Shown: in pieces, positions 1 through 7,300 of the stretch
Position numbering within the stretch: the first letter of the stretch is position 1
How the letters are laid out: each line of letters opens with the position of its first letter
From: an uncultured Clostridia bacterium
GTDB taxonomy: Bacteria > Bacillota > Clostridia > Oscillospirales > Acutalibacteraceae
Assembly: GCA_937875885.1 (NCBI GenBank)
Contig: CALEIO010000155.1
Coordinates: 1-8,782 of the forward strand
Direction: 5' to 3'
Length of the DNA: 8,782 bases
Notes under the pieces: model-generated
Databases searched by the model: none
What the model saw: the letters and a program-made list of their open reading frames with translations, nothing else
What the model was told of the DNA's origin: nothing
Program-made: the position numbers and the translations under genes

Positions 1-1
1 T

Positions 2-2902
2 GCGGCAGAGAATGAATACACTGCAGATTATGACAGAGAAACTCCCGTTGTTATTGTTCACGGTATGAGTCAGAACGATACATATTTACTCGATGAAAAC
101 GGAGAGTGGGCAGTTGACGAAAACGGAAAGTATATCTGCCACGGCACAAGAGACGATAAAGAGTATCCTCGGGGTGCAGTTTTCTACAATGAATCTTACG
201 GCTATCTGGGTGAGGTTGTAGATGGTCACACAGATACAGATATGATGTATATATCTGTGCAGGTGCATCGTCGATTGGCAACAGGTACCTCTGCGGTTAT
301 TTTCAGAATTCCTGCATCCCTGATTCCCGTTATAAATTACAATGTTACATTAAGCGGCAATTCTGTGAAGAATCCCGGTGATGTTACACTTAATGTTGAC
401 AATACAATGGACATAGACACAGATAACGATGGTATTTACGATGCCACAGCTCCCGTTACACCCATCAGACTTATCTTTGAGGTGGGGCTGAAAGATGCTA
501 TCAATGAGCTTAATGTGTCAGAGATTGTTCCCGACAGCTATAAATATCTGAAAAACGGCGAATACACATTCTACACAAACAGATGGAATCAGGAAGACAT
601 AAACCACGAGAATCCCTCTGTTGCAGAGAATACAGTGTCTTTCTATGAGCCTTCTGTAGAGAATGAGAGATACTACTATACAGAAAATTCTACTGTGTAC
701 GAAAAACTTGGTGAGGAATATGTTCCTTACACAGGAGCACTGACTCCTGCTGAAAGTGCACAGGAGCTTTACAGAGAATATTCTGTATTTGAGGTTATAA
801 ACGACAACGAATATGCAAACGGCAGAGTGCATCTGCACTATGAGCAGATGTCTGCAGAGGCCTTGAGTGCTGCTTTGCCCGATACACAGAAGTGTGCAGC
901 GACCGATGAAAAAACCACCTGGTATGTGCCCAAGGGTACTGTTCACCGTATGTATGATATATTCCACAGAGGCAAGGGCGGATTTGTGGACGAGGCACAT
1001 ACCCAGTCTGCAGAAAATCTTACAGGAAGCCTTCTGTATTCCCACTACCTTAAGGTGGAAAAAACTCCCCAGGGAGATAGCTACTATGCCGACGTTATTC
1101 TTGGAAATAACGGAAAGCTGACTCTTACACAGGCACAGGGAATAAAGATTACAGCCGTACCTGACATTACAATGAGTAGCGCAGGCGATGTTTATGAATT
1201 TGATGTGGAAACAGATGTGAATCTTACGGGGGAATACCGCCTTGTAAGAATAGATGCAAAGGGTAATAAAACCGAAAAAACTGTTAAATTCAACGGCAAT
1301 TTATTGCAGGTTGAAACAGCGGCAGGAGAAACTCTGTATATTCTGGATATTCCCGAGGGCGTTCAGGTTACAGTCCGCGAAACATCGGGAGAAAACAACT
1401 ATAAAGTCAGCTTTGTAAACGGAGAAGAAAAAGCAGAGCTTGTAGCTGTAGTTGAGGCTAACAAGATGATAAAAGCCGATTTTGTGAACACTCTTGTTCC
1501 TGCAAGCGGCACAGCGACAGTTGTGCTCTGGAGCAAGGTGAGCCATCCTTTCGGCGAAAACTATGAAATCCCCGAAAACATTGAGTTTACCTATGATGTA
1601 GAGTATGTGGATGCAGAGGGGAATCTCTGCTCAAAAGAGATAAAACTTCCTGCGCAGGAAACTGCTCATATTTCGGATGTTCCCCTTGGTGCACAGGTGA
1701 CTATAAGAGAAACTGATGTGCCCACAGGTTTTAAGAACGAGGAAAAAGAGCAGTGCTTTGTGGCAGAGCAGGAGCACTGCTATGTGGTGGAAACAAACAA
1801 CATATACACCCCTGCACAGATAAGTCCCTCTGTGTCACTTACGGGTGCTGTTATCCTTGCAGGAAGACAGAATAATAAGTGGATTGAAAGTGACACATTC
1901 ACTGTGAAATTGCAGAAATTTGCACAGGGTGACTGGCAGGAGATTGCACAGACTCAGGTTACAAAGGATAGCAAGACCTTTGACTTCAGCTCTGTAATGA
2001 GCAATGAGGTTTATTCTGAAGTGGGTGTTTATTCCTACAGAGTTGTGGAAGCTTTTACAGAGAATCCCTATGACGGAATTACTTATGATAAATCCGTACG
2101 TTGGTTTGATGTTTATATAACCGACAAGGATATGGATGGTCTGCTTGAAATCGACACAATCGCACCCTACGGCGGTACAGTTGCAAACAAGCAGAGTGGT
2201 GCAAACAGCTGGGTTATCAAGGCTGACTTTGCAAATGAATATTCTGTAGCAGGCAGTGACGCTGTTTCTGTAACAGTACGTAACGAGATTGTTGACAATA
2301 GTCAGGACACAACAGTAATTTCAGCAGCAGGCTATGAATACGGACTGTATCAGGGAGAAAAGCTTGTTACAGTTTTACCCGTTACAAACAAAGACGGACA
2401 GACCAGAGTAACGCTTACTTACGGCGTGTTTGATATAGGCAAGCATATCCACTATGTGCTCAGACAGATGCCCGCGGAGAATCCTGTGGAGGGAATGACC
2501 TACAGCACACAGGAGTACAACATCGCAGTTGAGGTTGAAGACAACGGCAAGGGTGGAGTTGACGCTTACCTGACAGCTGCCGGGAATACAGAGGATGCCC
2601 AGGTTATGGCAGGCGACGATGTGCAGGTAGTGTTTGTGAACACTTACGGAGAAAAGGCAGAGCCACCCGTAACAGAGCCTGAATCCACAGAGCCGGGAAC
2701 AGTTCCTCCCACAGAGGAAGAGCCCACAGTACCTGCTCCCTCAGAGGATGCAACAGGCACACAGGATTCACAGAAAGAAGACTCTGCCGATGCACCGCAG
2801 ACAGGTTTTATCACCATACTTGACACCTGCTTGTGGTATTTATTGCTGGTGATTATTGTACTGGGAATTGCAGGAGCAATCTTTGTCGGCAAAAAGAAAT
2901 AA
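2..2902 (+). CDS. Sortase-anchored multidomain surface adhesin, 5' partial
   Basis: The frame is open from the first base, so the gene starts upstream; 966 codons plus a TAA stop are visible. ATG 65 is internal and has no ribosome binding site. It is used only for numbering (residue 1). Residues 36-155 contain 'IPASLIPVINY' and 'PIRLIFEVGLKDAINELN', which I associate with the segment after the vWA domain in large clostridial adhesins. Residues 156-355 form a linker domain ending 'LGNNGKLTLT'. Two Cna_B/DUF5979-like beta domains follow (about 366-477 and 480-581, with 'VTVRET' and 'VTIRET'), then two Spy0128/FctA-type pilin isopeptide-linker domains (586-727 and 728-861, ending FANEY and FVNTY). 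A Pro/Glu/Thr-rich wall spacer (862-909) precedes the PQTG sorting signal, a membrane segment and a KKK tail. The inferred role is a stalk-like adhesin covalently fixed to peptidoglycan by sortase; no sortase gene is in the window. The ligand is unknown. Residues 1-25 look unusual (see findings). Confidence 0.9.
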   Translation, partial: AAENEYTADYDRETPVVIVHGMSQNDTYLLDENGEWAVDENGKYICHGTRDDKEYPRGAVFYNESYGYLGEVVDGHTDTDMMYISVQVHRRLATGTSAVIFRIPASLIPVINYNVTLSGNSVKNPGDVTLNVDNTMDIDTDNDGIYDATAPVTPIRLIFEVGLKDAINELNVSEIVPDSYKYLKNGEYTFYTNRWNQEDINHENPSVAENTVSFYEPSVENERYYYTENSTVYEKLGEEYVPYTGALTPAESAQELYREYSVFEVINDNEYANGRVHLHYEQMSAEALSAALPDTQKCAATDEKTTWYVPKGTVHRMYDIFHRGKGGFVDEAHTQSAENLTGSLLYSHYLKVEKTPQGDSYYADVILGNNGKLTLTQAQGIKITAVPDITMSSAGDVYEFDVETDVNLTGEYRLVRIDAKGNKTEKTVKFNGNLLQVETAAGETLYILDIPEGVQVTVRETSGENNYKVSFVNGEEKAELVAVVEANKMIKADFVNTLVPASGTATVVLWSKVSHPFGENYEIPENIEFTYDVEYVDAEGNLCSKEIKLPAQETAHISDVPLGAQVTIRETDVPTGFKNEEKEQCFVAEQEHCYVVETNNIYTPAQISPSVSLTGAVILAGRQNNKWIESDTFTVKLQKFAQGDWQEIAQTQVTKDSKTFDFSSVMSNEVYSEVGVYSYRVVEAFTENPYDGITYDKSVRWFDVYITDKDMDGLLEIDTIAPYGGTVANKQSGANSWVIKADFANEYSVAGSDAVSVTVRNEIVDNSQDTTVISAAGYEYGLYQGEKLVTVLPVTNKDGQTRVTLTYGVFDIGKHIHYVLRQMPAENPVEGMTYSTQEYNIAVEVEDNGKGGVDAYLTAAGNTEDAQVMAGDDVQVVFVNTYGEKAEPPVTEPESTEPGTVPPTEEEPTVPAPSEDATGTQDSQKEDSADAPQTGFITILDTCLWYLLLVIIVLGIAGAIFVGKKK
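1160..1807 (+). other. Two Cna_B/DUF5979-like beta domains in the adhesin
   Basis: The two units are weakly alike. Both share the order: an F/Y-rich beta strand, 'DIPEG' or 'DVPLG', then 'VQVTVRET' or 'AQVTIRET', and a closing strand with Asn ('DFVNT' or 'ETNNIY'). In this superfamily these are stalk modules, often locked by a Lys-Asn isopeptide bond with a Glu or Asp helper. Unit 2 keeps plausible Lys491, Glu549 and Asn578/579. Unit 1 keeps Glu439 and Asn475, but I see no clear Lys on its first strand. Confidence 0.6.
1820..2647 (+). other. Two Spy0128/FctA-type pilin isopeptide-linker domains
   Basis: The first unit (residues 586-727) shows 'WIESDTFTVKL', 'GVYSYRVVEAF', 'YDGITYDKS' and 'DFANEY'. 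The second (728-861) shows 'YEYGLYQGEKL', 'IGKHIHYVLR', 'VEGMTYSTQEYNIAVEV' and 'FVNTY'. That order is the hallmark of streptococcal pilin isopeptide-linker repeats, which form rigid stalks in Gram-positive surface proteins. The presumed crosslinking residues are incomplete in both units (see findings). Confidence 0.75.
2792..2899 (+). other. Sortase sorting signal (PQTG) with membrane anchor
   Basis: The C-terminus has the three classical parts of a cell-wall sorting signal. These are a pentapeptide-like motif 'APQTG' at residues 910-914, a hydrophobic stretch (about 921-941, LWYLLLVIIVLGIAGAIF), and the basic tail KKK. The motif has Ala where canonical class A signals have Leu. A Pro/Glu/Thr-rich stretch just before it is typical of a wall-spanning region. 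Sortase would cleave between Thr and Gly. Confidence 0.85.
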
Positions 2903-2910
2903 GATAAATC

Positions 2911-2945
2911 AAAGAGCATCTGCAAAAAAAGCAGGTGCTCTTTTT
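2911..2945 (+). terminator. Rho-independent terminator after the adhesin gene
   Basis: GAGCATCTGC (2914-2923) pairs with GCAGGTGCTC (2931-2940) with one G-T wobble, around a loop of seven A. A further three A-T pairs extend the base, and the stem runs into TTTTT. It lies 8 bases after the stop codon and separates the adhesin from asnA. Confidence 0.93.
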
Positions 2946-3009
2946 GTATGTTTCAGCATAGGGTGTATACAAAGCAAAAATCCGTATTGCTATAAATACC
3001 ACAGAACTA

Positions 3010-3041
3010 TTGATTTTAAGCGTGTTAGGTGGTATTATAAT
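3010..3041 (+). promoter_or_regulatory. Probable sigma-A promoter of asnA
   Basis: TTGATT (3010-3015) is followed after 17 bases by TATTAT (3033-3038). An overlapping TATAAT (3036-3041) lies 17 bases after the weaker TTTTAA (3013-3018). Initiation near 3045 would give a leader of about 45 bases, too short for a T-box or other large riboswitch. The rest of the gap (2946-3009) shows nothing recognisable apart from one arm of an inverted repeat. Confidence 0.65.
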
Positions 3042-3078
3042 ATATTATCTCTGTTTTACCAGGGTAAATCCGACTAAA

Positions 3079-3086
3079 AGGGTGAG
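3079..3086 (+). promoter_or_regulatory. Ribosome binding site that sets the asnA start
   Basis: AGGGTGAG lies 4 bases before ATG 3091. It supports this ATG over the upstream in-frame TTG at 3010, which lies within the promoter and has no Shine-Dalgarno sequence. Confidence 0.65.
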
Positions 3087-3090
3087 TTCA

Positions 3091-4098
3091 ATGAACAGTC
3101 TTTATGTTCCCAAAGAATATACTCCAAAACTTAACAGCCACGATCTGCAGCTGGCAATCGACTGCGCAAAGCAGGCTTTTCAGCAGGAATTTTCCTCTGC
3201 TCTTAATCTGAAGCGAGTTTCTGCACCTTTGTTTGTAAGCAGTCTTTCGGGTATTAACGATAATCTCAGCGGTAAAGAAAGACCTGTAAATTTTGATATT
3301 CCTGCTATTGGCATAGAGGCAGAGATTGTACATTCACTTGCAAAGTGGAAGAGAGTGGCTCTGCAGAAGTACGGCTTCCCCGTGCACGAGGGTCTTATCA
3401 CCGATATGAATGCTATAAGACGTGACGAAGAGCTTGATAATATCCACTCTATCTATGTAGACCAGTGGGACTGGGAAAAGGTTATTACAGCAGAAGACAG
3501 AACAGAAGAGTATCTTAAATCTGTTGTTGAAGTTATAGTTAAAGCTGTTTGCAGCGTAAACCGCAAGCTCAAGGAGAAATTTCCTGTGCTTTCCACAGAA
3601 ATCTACGAGGATGTGGTTTTTATCACTTCTCAGGAGTTGGAAGATTTGTATCCCGAGCTTACTCCTGTTGAGAGAGAGGTGGAGTTTACCAAGATTCACA
3701 AGACTGTTTTCATTATGAAAATCGGTGATACTCTCAAATCGGGTATTCCCCACGGAAACCGAGCTCCCGACTACGATGACTGGTCACTCAACGGCGACAT
3801 TCTTGTGTGGAATGATGTGCTTCAGATTGCTTTTGAACTTTCTTCCATGGGTATCAGAGTAGACAAGGAAGCTATGGAGAGTCAGCTTAAAAAGGCAAAC
3901 TGTGAAGACCGCAGAAATCAGCCCTATCACCAGATGCTTCTGGGCGGAGAGTTGCCCCTTACCATTGGCGGTGGTATCGGTCAGTCCAGACTTTGTATGC
4001 TGCTTCTTGGCTGTGCACATATCGGCGAAGTTCAGTCATCCCTCTGGGATTGGGAGACAGTGCGCGATTGTCAGAAACACGGAATTCCGCTTCTTTAA
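3091..4098 (+). CDS. asnA: Aspartate-ammonia ligase (asparagine synthetase A)
   Basis: This cytosolic enzyme makes asparagine from aspartate, ammonia and ATP, releasing AMP and pyrophosphate. It has the class II aminoacyl-tRNA-synthetase fold. The product is 335 residues, close to the 330 of E. coli AsnA, and family blocks are present along its whole length. They are 'NDNLSG' (56-61; Asp57 matches the E. coli active-site Asp46), 'EIVHSLAKWKR' (78-88), 'IHSIYVDQWDWE', 'SQELEDLYPEL', 'RAPDYDDWSLNGDILVWN', 'FELSSMGIRVD' and near the C-terminus 'TIGGGIGQSRLCMLLL'. No block is missing or frameshifted. ATG 3091 is chosen because it follows a Shine-Dalgarno sequence and matches the family N-terminus; an in-frame extension to TTG 3010 would add 27 hydrophobic residues encoded by promoter DNA. 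The gene is monocistronic between two terminators. No asparagine T-box is visible. Confidence 0.97.
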   Translation: MNSLYVPKEYTPKLNSHDLQLAIDCAKQAFQQEFSSALNLKRVSAPLFVSSLSGINDNLSGKERPVNFDIPAIGIEAEIVHSLAKWKRVALQKYGFPVHEGLITDMNAIRRDEELDNIHSIYVDQWDWEKVITAEDRTEEYLKSVVEVIVKAVCSVNRKLKEKFPVLSTEIYEDVVFITSQELEDLYPELTPVEREVEFTKIHKTVFIMKIGDTLKSGIPHGNRAPDYDDWSLNGDILVWNDVLQIAFELSSMGIRVDKEAMESQLKKANCEDRRNQPYHQMLLGGELPLTIGGGIGQSRLCMLLLGCAHIGEVQSSLWDWETVRDCQKHGIPLL

Positions 4099-4118
4099 TT
4101 TAATCAGAGTAAATTTTC

Positions 4119-4150
4119 GGAGGTGTCCTTTGCGGACACCTTCTTTTTTT
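4119..4150 (+). terminator. Rho-independent terminator after asnA
   Basis: AGGTGTCC (4121-4128) pairs perfectly with GGACACCT (4134-4141) around the loop TTTGC. Two more pairs (G-T, G-C) extend the base, and a run of seven T follows (4144-4150). It lies about 20 bases after the stop codon. Confidence 0.94.
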
Positions 4151-4234
4151 GCGCTATTCGGTGACATTTGACACAAACAGGGGAGAGCTTATTTGGAGCA
4201 AATGTTGATTTTGGTTGAGGAAAAGAGATTTTGC
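4151..4234. other. Upstream intergenic stretch, no gene seen
   Basis: No coding potential is apparent. It holds small repeated elements only: ATTTG (4191-4195) and CAAAT (4199-4203) form an inverted repeat with a 3-base centre, and CATTTG (4165-4170) is a second copy of the left arm. A TTGACA at 4168-4173 has no good -10 partner. These could be protein-binding sites for the downstream gene, but the elements are short enough to be chance. Confidence 0.3.
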
Positions 4235-4246
4235 AACAACGTTGTT
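4235..4246. promoter_or_regulatory. Perfect 12-bp palindrome, candidate operator
   Basis: AACAACGTTGTT is self-complementary over all 12 bases and overlaps the start of the -35 element of the CHAP-gene promoter. A CG-centred palindrome of this kind is typical of LacI-family operators, though no regulator gene is in the window. A protein bound here would block RNA polymerase, so repression is the natural guess. Confidence 0.4.
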
Positions 4247-4273
4247 TACCTGTGTTATATATTATGATATAAT
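4245..4273 (+). promoter_or_regulatory. Probable sigma-A promoter of the CHAP-protein gene
   Basis: TTTACC (4245-4250) and a perfect TATAAT (4268-4273) are separated by 17 bases, in very AT-rich surroundings. TTGTTT (4242-4247) is an alternative -35 element, but at a 20-base spacing. Transcription would start near 4280, leaving a leader of about 68 bases before the start codon. Confidence 0.75.
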
Positions 4274-4333
4274 ATACATAATAATGGAAAAGTGCGGCTT
4301 TTTGGCGATACGGTTCCTATGAAAATCATTTAC

Positions 4334-4338
4334 AGGAG
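4334..4338 (+). promoter_or_regulatory. Shine-Dalgarno sequence that selects a TTG start
   Basis: AGGAG lies 9 bases before TTG 4348. An in-frame ATG at 4339 directly touches the AGGAG, too close for normal initiation, so TTG is preferred. The AGGAG sits in the loop of a possible 5-bp hairpin, ATCAT (4325-4329) with ATGAT (4339-4343). Confidence 0.7.
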
Positions 4339-4347
4339 ATGATATCA

Positions 4348-7300
4348 TTGAAAAAGAACATTTCTATCAGAGCAATTTCTATGCTTCTGGCACTTCTTGT
4401 GGTGATATCCTGCCTTGTAACAGGTACAATGTCTGCTTCTGCGGCAACCTACAGAAACGGTGCCCAGTCAGGTCCCTCTACCTCTTACAAAAACGGCAGA
4501 TACTACAAGAATTATCTGAAAGTGCCCATTACGGGCGACAACAGAACTGACGTACTTGCCATTGCCCTTTCCCAGCTTGGCTATCAGGAAGGTGCATCCA
4601 ACGGAGCTTTCTCCGGCGAGGTGTCAGGCGGACAGAACTACGTAGAATTCAGCTACAATATGGGTGACCTGGGTCTGGGCTATGGTGGTTCAGACTATCC
4701 TTGGTGCGCAAGTTTTGTGTCCTGGTGCCTGTATCAGTCACATTCCACAGATCAGGCTACATACAAGGATCTGGGCAGAAACCACGTAGGTGACTACAAA
4801 TACATCTGGAAAGAAATCAGCTGCAGCCAGTGGGTGCGTCAGCTCAAGGGTGCAGGTTACTACAAATATTCTGCTTATGAGGGTGGCTCCTATACACCAA
4901 AATACGGCGACCTTGTATTCTTCCAGAATTCCAAGGGTGTAGCACATATCGGTATCTGTCTGTATGTTTCAGGCGGAAGAATCTACACTGTTGAGGGTAA
5001 CACAAGTGACTCTTCGGGTCTTGAGGCAAACGGCGGCGGTGTATATTTCAAGAACTATGCACTCTCAACATCCTATATCAACGGCTATGGTGTGCTGCCT
5101 TACAAGAGCAATTCCTCTGTGGCAAAGATTGACTACAGCGGCGCTAATCCCACCCCCGGTCTTTATATAGCAAATGCTTCCAAGTATATCTACAGCACAG
5201 AGACAGCTTCTTCTTACAGCTACACAATTCCCCGTTTCTCAATGTTTGAGATTACAAAAATCGGTACAAACGGCACAAGACTCTATGGTACATTCACTAC
5301 CTCTTCAGGTGCTACAGTTACCGGTTGGATTAACAATAACTCTGACAGAATTATTCAGCTTTCTTCTTCTGCACCCTCTGCATCTGCCGAGGAGCTTGCA
5401 AGAGAAGCTCTGCAGAAAACAGTTGCAACTGCCAAGAATATCCGCCACTACAACTACACAGAGGCGAAGATTCTTGAGATTCGTTCTGCCTATAATTCAG
5501 CAGTATCTCTCCTAAACAATACATCAGCAACAGAATCTGACCTTACATCAGCAAACACAAAGCTTTCTGCATTGCTGAAAGAAACAGGGTCAAACACAAT
5601 CGCATATAACAACAAGGGTGTTTATGTAAACGGACGAAACTCCTCAATTACATCAGGTGACTGCTTTATTTATTCATCCCAGTGGAATAACGGACTTATC
5701 ACCGTTGACAATGCAAACATCAGATATACCGTAAACGTGGTTGTAGGCTGGAACGATGCCCTCAACTGCAATGTGGTTAAGTCTGTTTCCGAGGGTATTG
5801 GTTCAGCAACTCCCTCAATTCAGCTTAACGAAGGTGAGTGGCTTATTGCAGCTCACGAGTGGGAGGCAGGACTTTCTGCTTCTGATAACCCTGTTGAGTA
5901 CAGCTCCACAAACTACGATATTCTCAAGAACCTTGAGGTAGGTTCCAGAGTTTATGTTTCAGGCTGCACAGTGCTTAATGCAGGCACAGATGTAGAGCCC
6001 GGCGCATATATCAAATTCGGACCTCCCGACTCAACAAAGATGACAGGCAAAAACACAAAGGCCGAAAAGGGCGACTTTGTGCTTTATACTCCCGATTTCA
6101 ACAGCGGTCTTATTACACACTCAAATGCAAACATTCACAAAACTCTGAATGTTGTTGTACAGTGGGACGACCCCAAGGGAGCCTGGATTGTTGTTGACAA
6201 ATTCCACGGCAACGGTCAGGAGGACGAAAGCTCCAACATTGAAATAACAGACGGAAGAGTTGTTATTTCCGGTTATGCGTGGGAGGCAGGCGTGGAAGAC
6301 GGCACAGAGGTGCACGGCTCCACAGCAAACTATGCAAAACTTGACACAGCACAGATAGGCGACAAGGTTGTATTCTCCGGTATTACACCCTCTTACGGTG
6401 CAGACATACTCTCAATTTCTGCAAACATCGACTTTGTGGAATACACAGGCGACACAGGTGAAGAGGATACCGAGGGTGAAGAGCCTGTTAACCTTGCTCT
6501 CGGCAAGAATGCAGAGGCGGAAGCTAACACCAACGGATACACCGCAAAGCTTACAGACGGAGCTTATGCAACAACCCTTGATTACACAAAGAAGAGCCAG
6601 TGGTTTGGCTTCAATAAGTATTCCAATGCACAGAATGGCGTAGGTTACGTAACAGTAGACCTGGGCGGACTCTATTCTCTCAATTCTTTCAGAATGCATC
6701 TTTCTGCAGATGATTTTGATTCAAGCGTAGGTCAGCCCGGAGTTGTAGAGGTAGCAACCTCTGCTGATGGCGTAAACTATACATATCGCGGAAACCTGTC
6801 TGCAAAAGCAAATGCATCCTCTTCTTACTGGGCAGAGTTTGCTATGGACGAAGCACAGACAGGCAGATATGTACGTTTCTATGTTTACAACAGCACAAAC
6901 AACTGCACCTGGAATATGCTCAACGAGGTTGAGGTTTACGGCACTAATCTTACAGGTGATGCAAACATTGCAGTTGGCGCAACACTGATTGCAGACGTTG
7001 CATCTGATGTATATAATGCAAGTCTTACAGATGGTCTGGTTGACACAACTGTTGATGGTGAATGGTTTGGCTTCCTTAATGACGAGAAAGTAGATGCCTG
7101 CAACACCACAGACGGAGTGGGCAGCGTAATTCTTGACCTTGGTGCAAGATACAGTATCTCTGACATCAGAACTCACTTCTATGCAGGTGAGAATACACAG
7201 AATATCTATGCACCTGAATCTGCAGAGGTTTATGTTTCTATCGACGGCGAAACTTATGCAAAGGCAGGCGTTATGAATATCGATGCAGAAAACGACCAGC

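Noticed and set aside
518..1045. 175-residue open frame on the minus strand inside the adhesin gene
   Set aside because: It is antisense to a strongly supported coding region, Cys-rich without motif, and has no promoter or ribosome binding site; it is a shadow of codon bias.
3010..3090. 27-residue hydrophobic N-terminal extension of AsnA from TTG 3010
   Set aside because: It overlaps the -35 and -10 boxes, lacks a ribosome binding site and does not belong to the AsnA family N-terminus.
2946..3090. T-box riboswitch upstream of asnA
   Set aside because: The likely transcript leader is only about 45 bases, and no T-box sequence (TGGNACCGCG-like) or antiterminator is present.
4168..4196. TTGACA at 4168-4173 as an extra promoter
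   Set aside because: No TATAAT-like -10 box occurs 16-18 bases downstream.
4319..4342. Leader peptide frame ATG 4319 to TGA 4342 (MKIIYRR)
   Set aside because: It has seven codons, no Shine-Dalgarno sequence, and no run of regulatory codons; it is most likely chance.
5174..5515. 113-residue plus-strand frame inside the CHAP gene
   Set aside because: It lies out of frame within the SH3-like and FIVAR-like coding sequence and is rich in Leu, Gln and Ser from frame-shifted codons, with no start signal.
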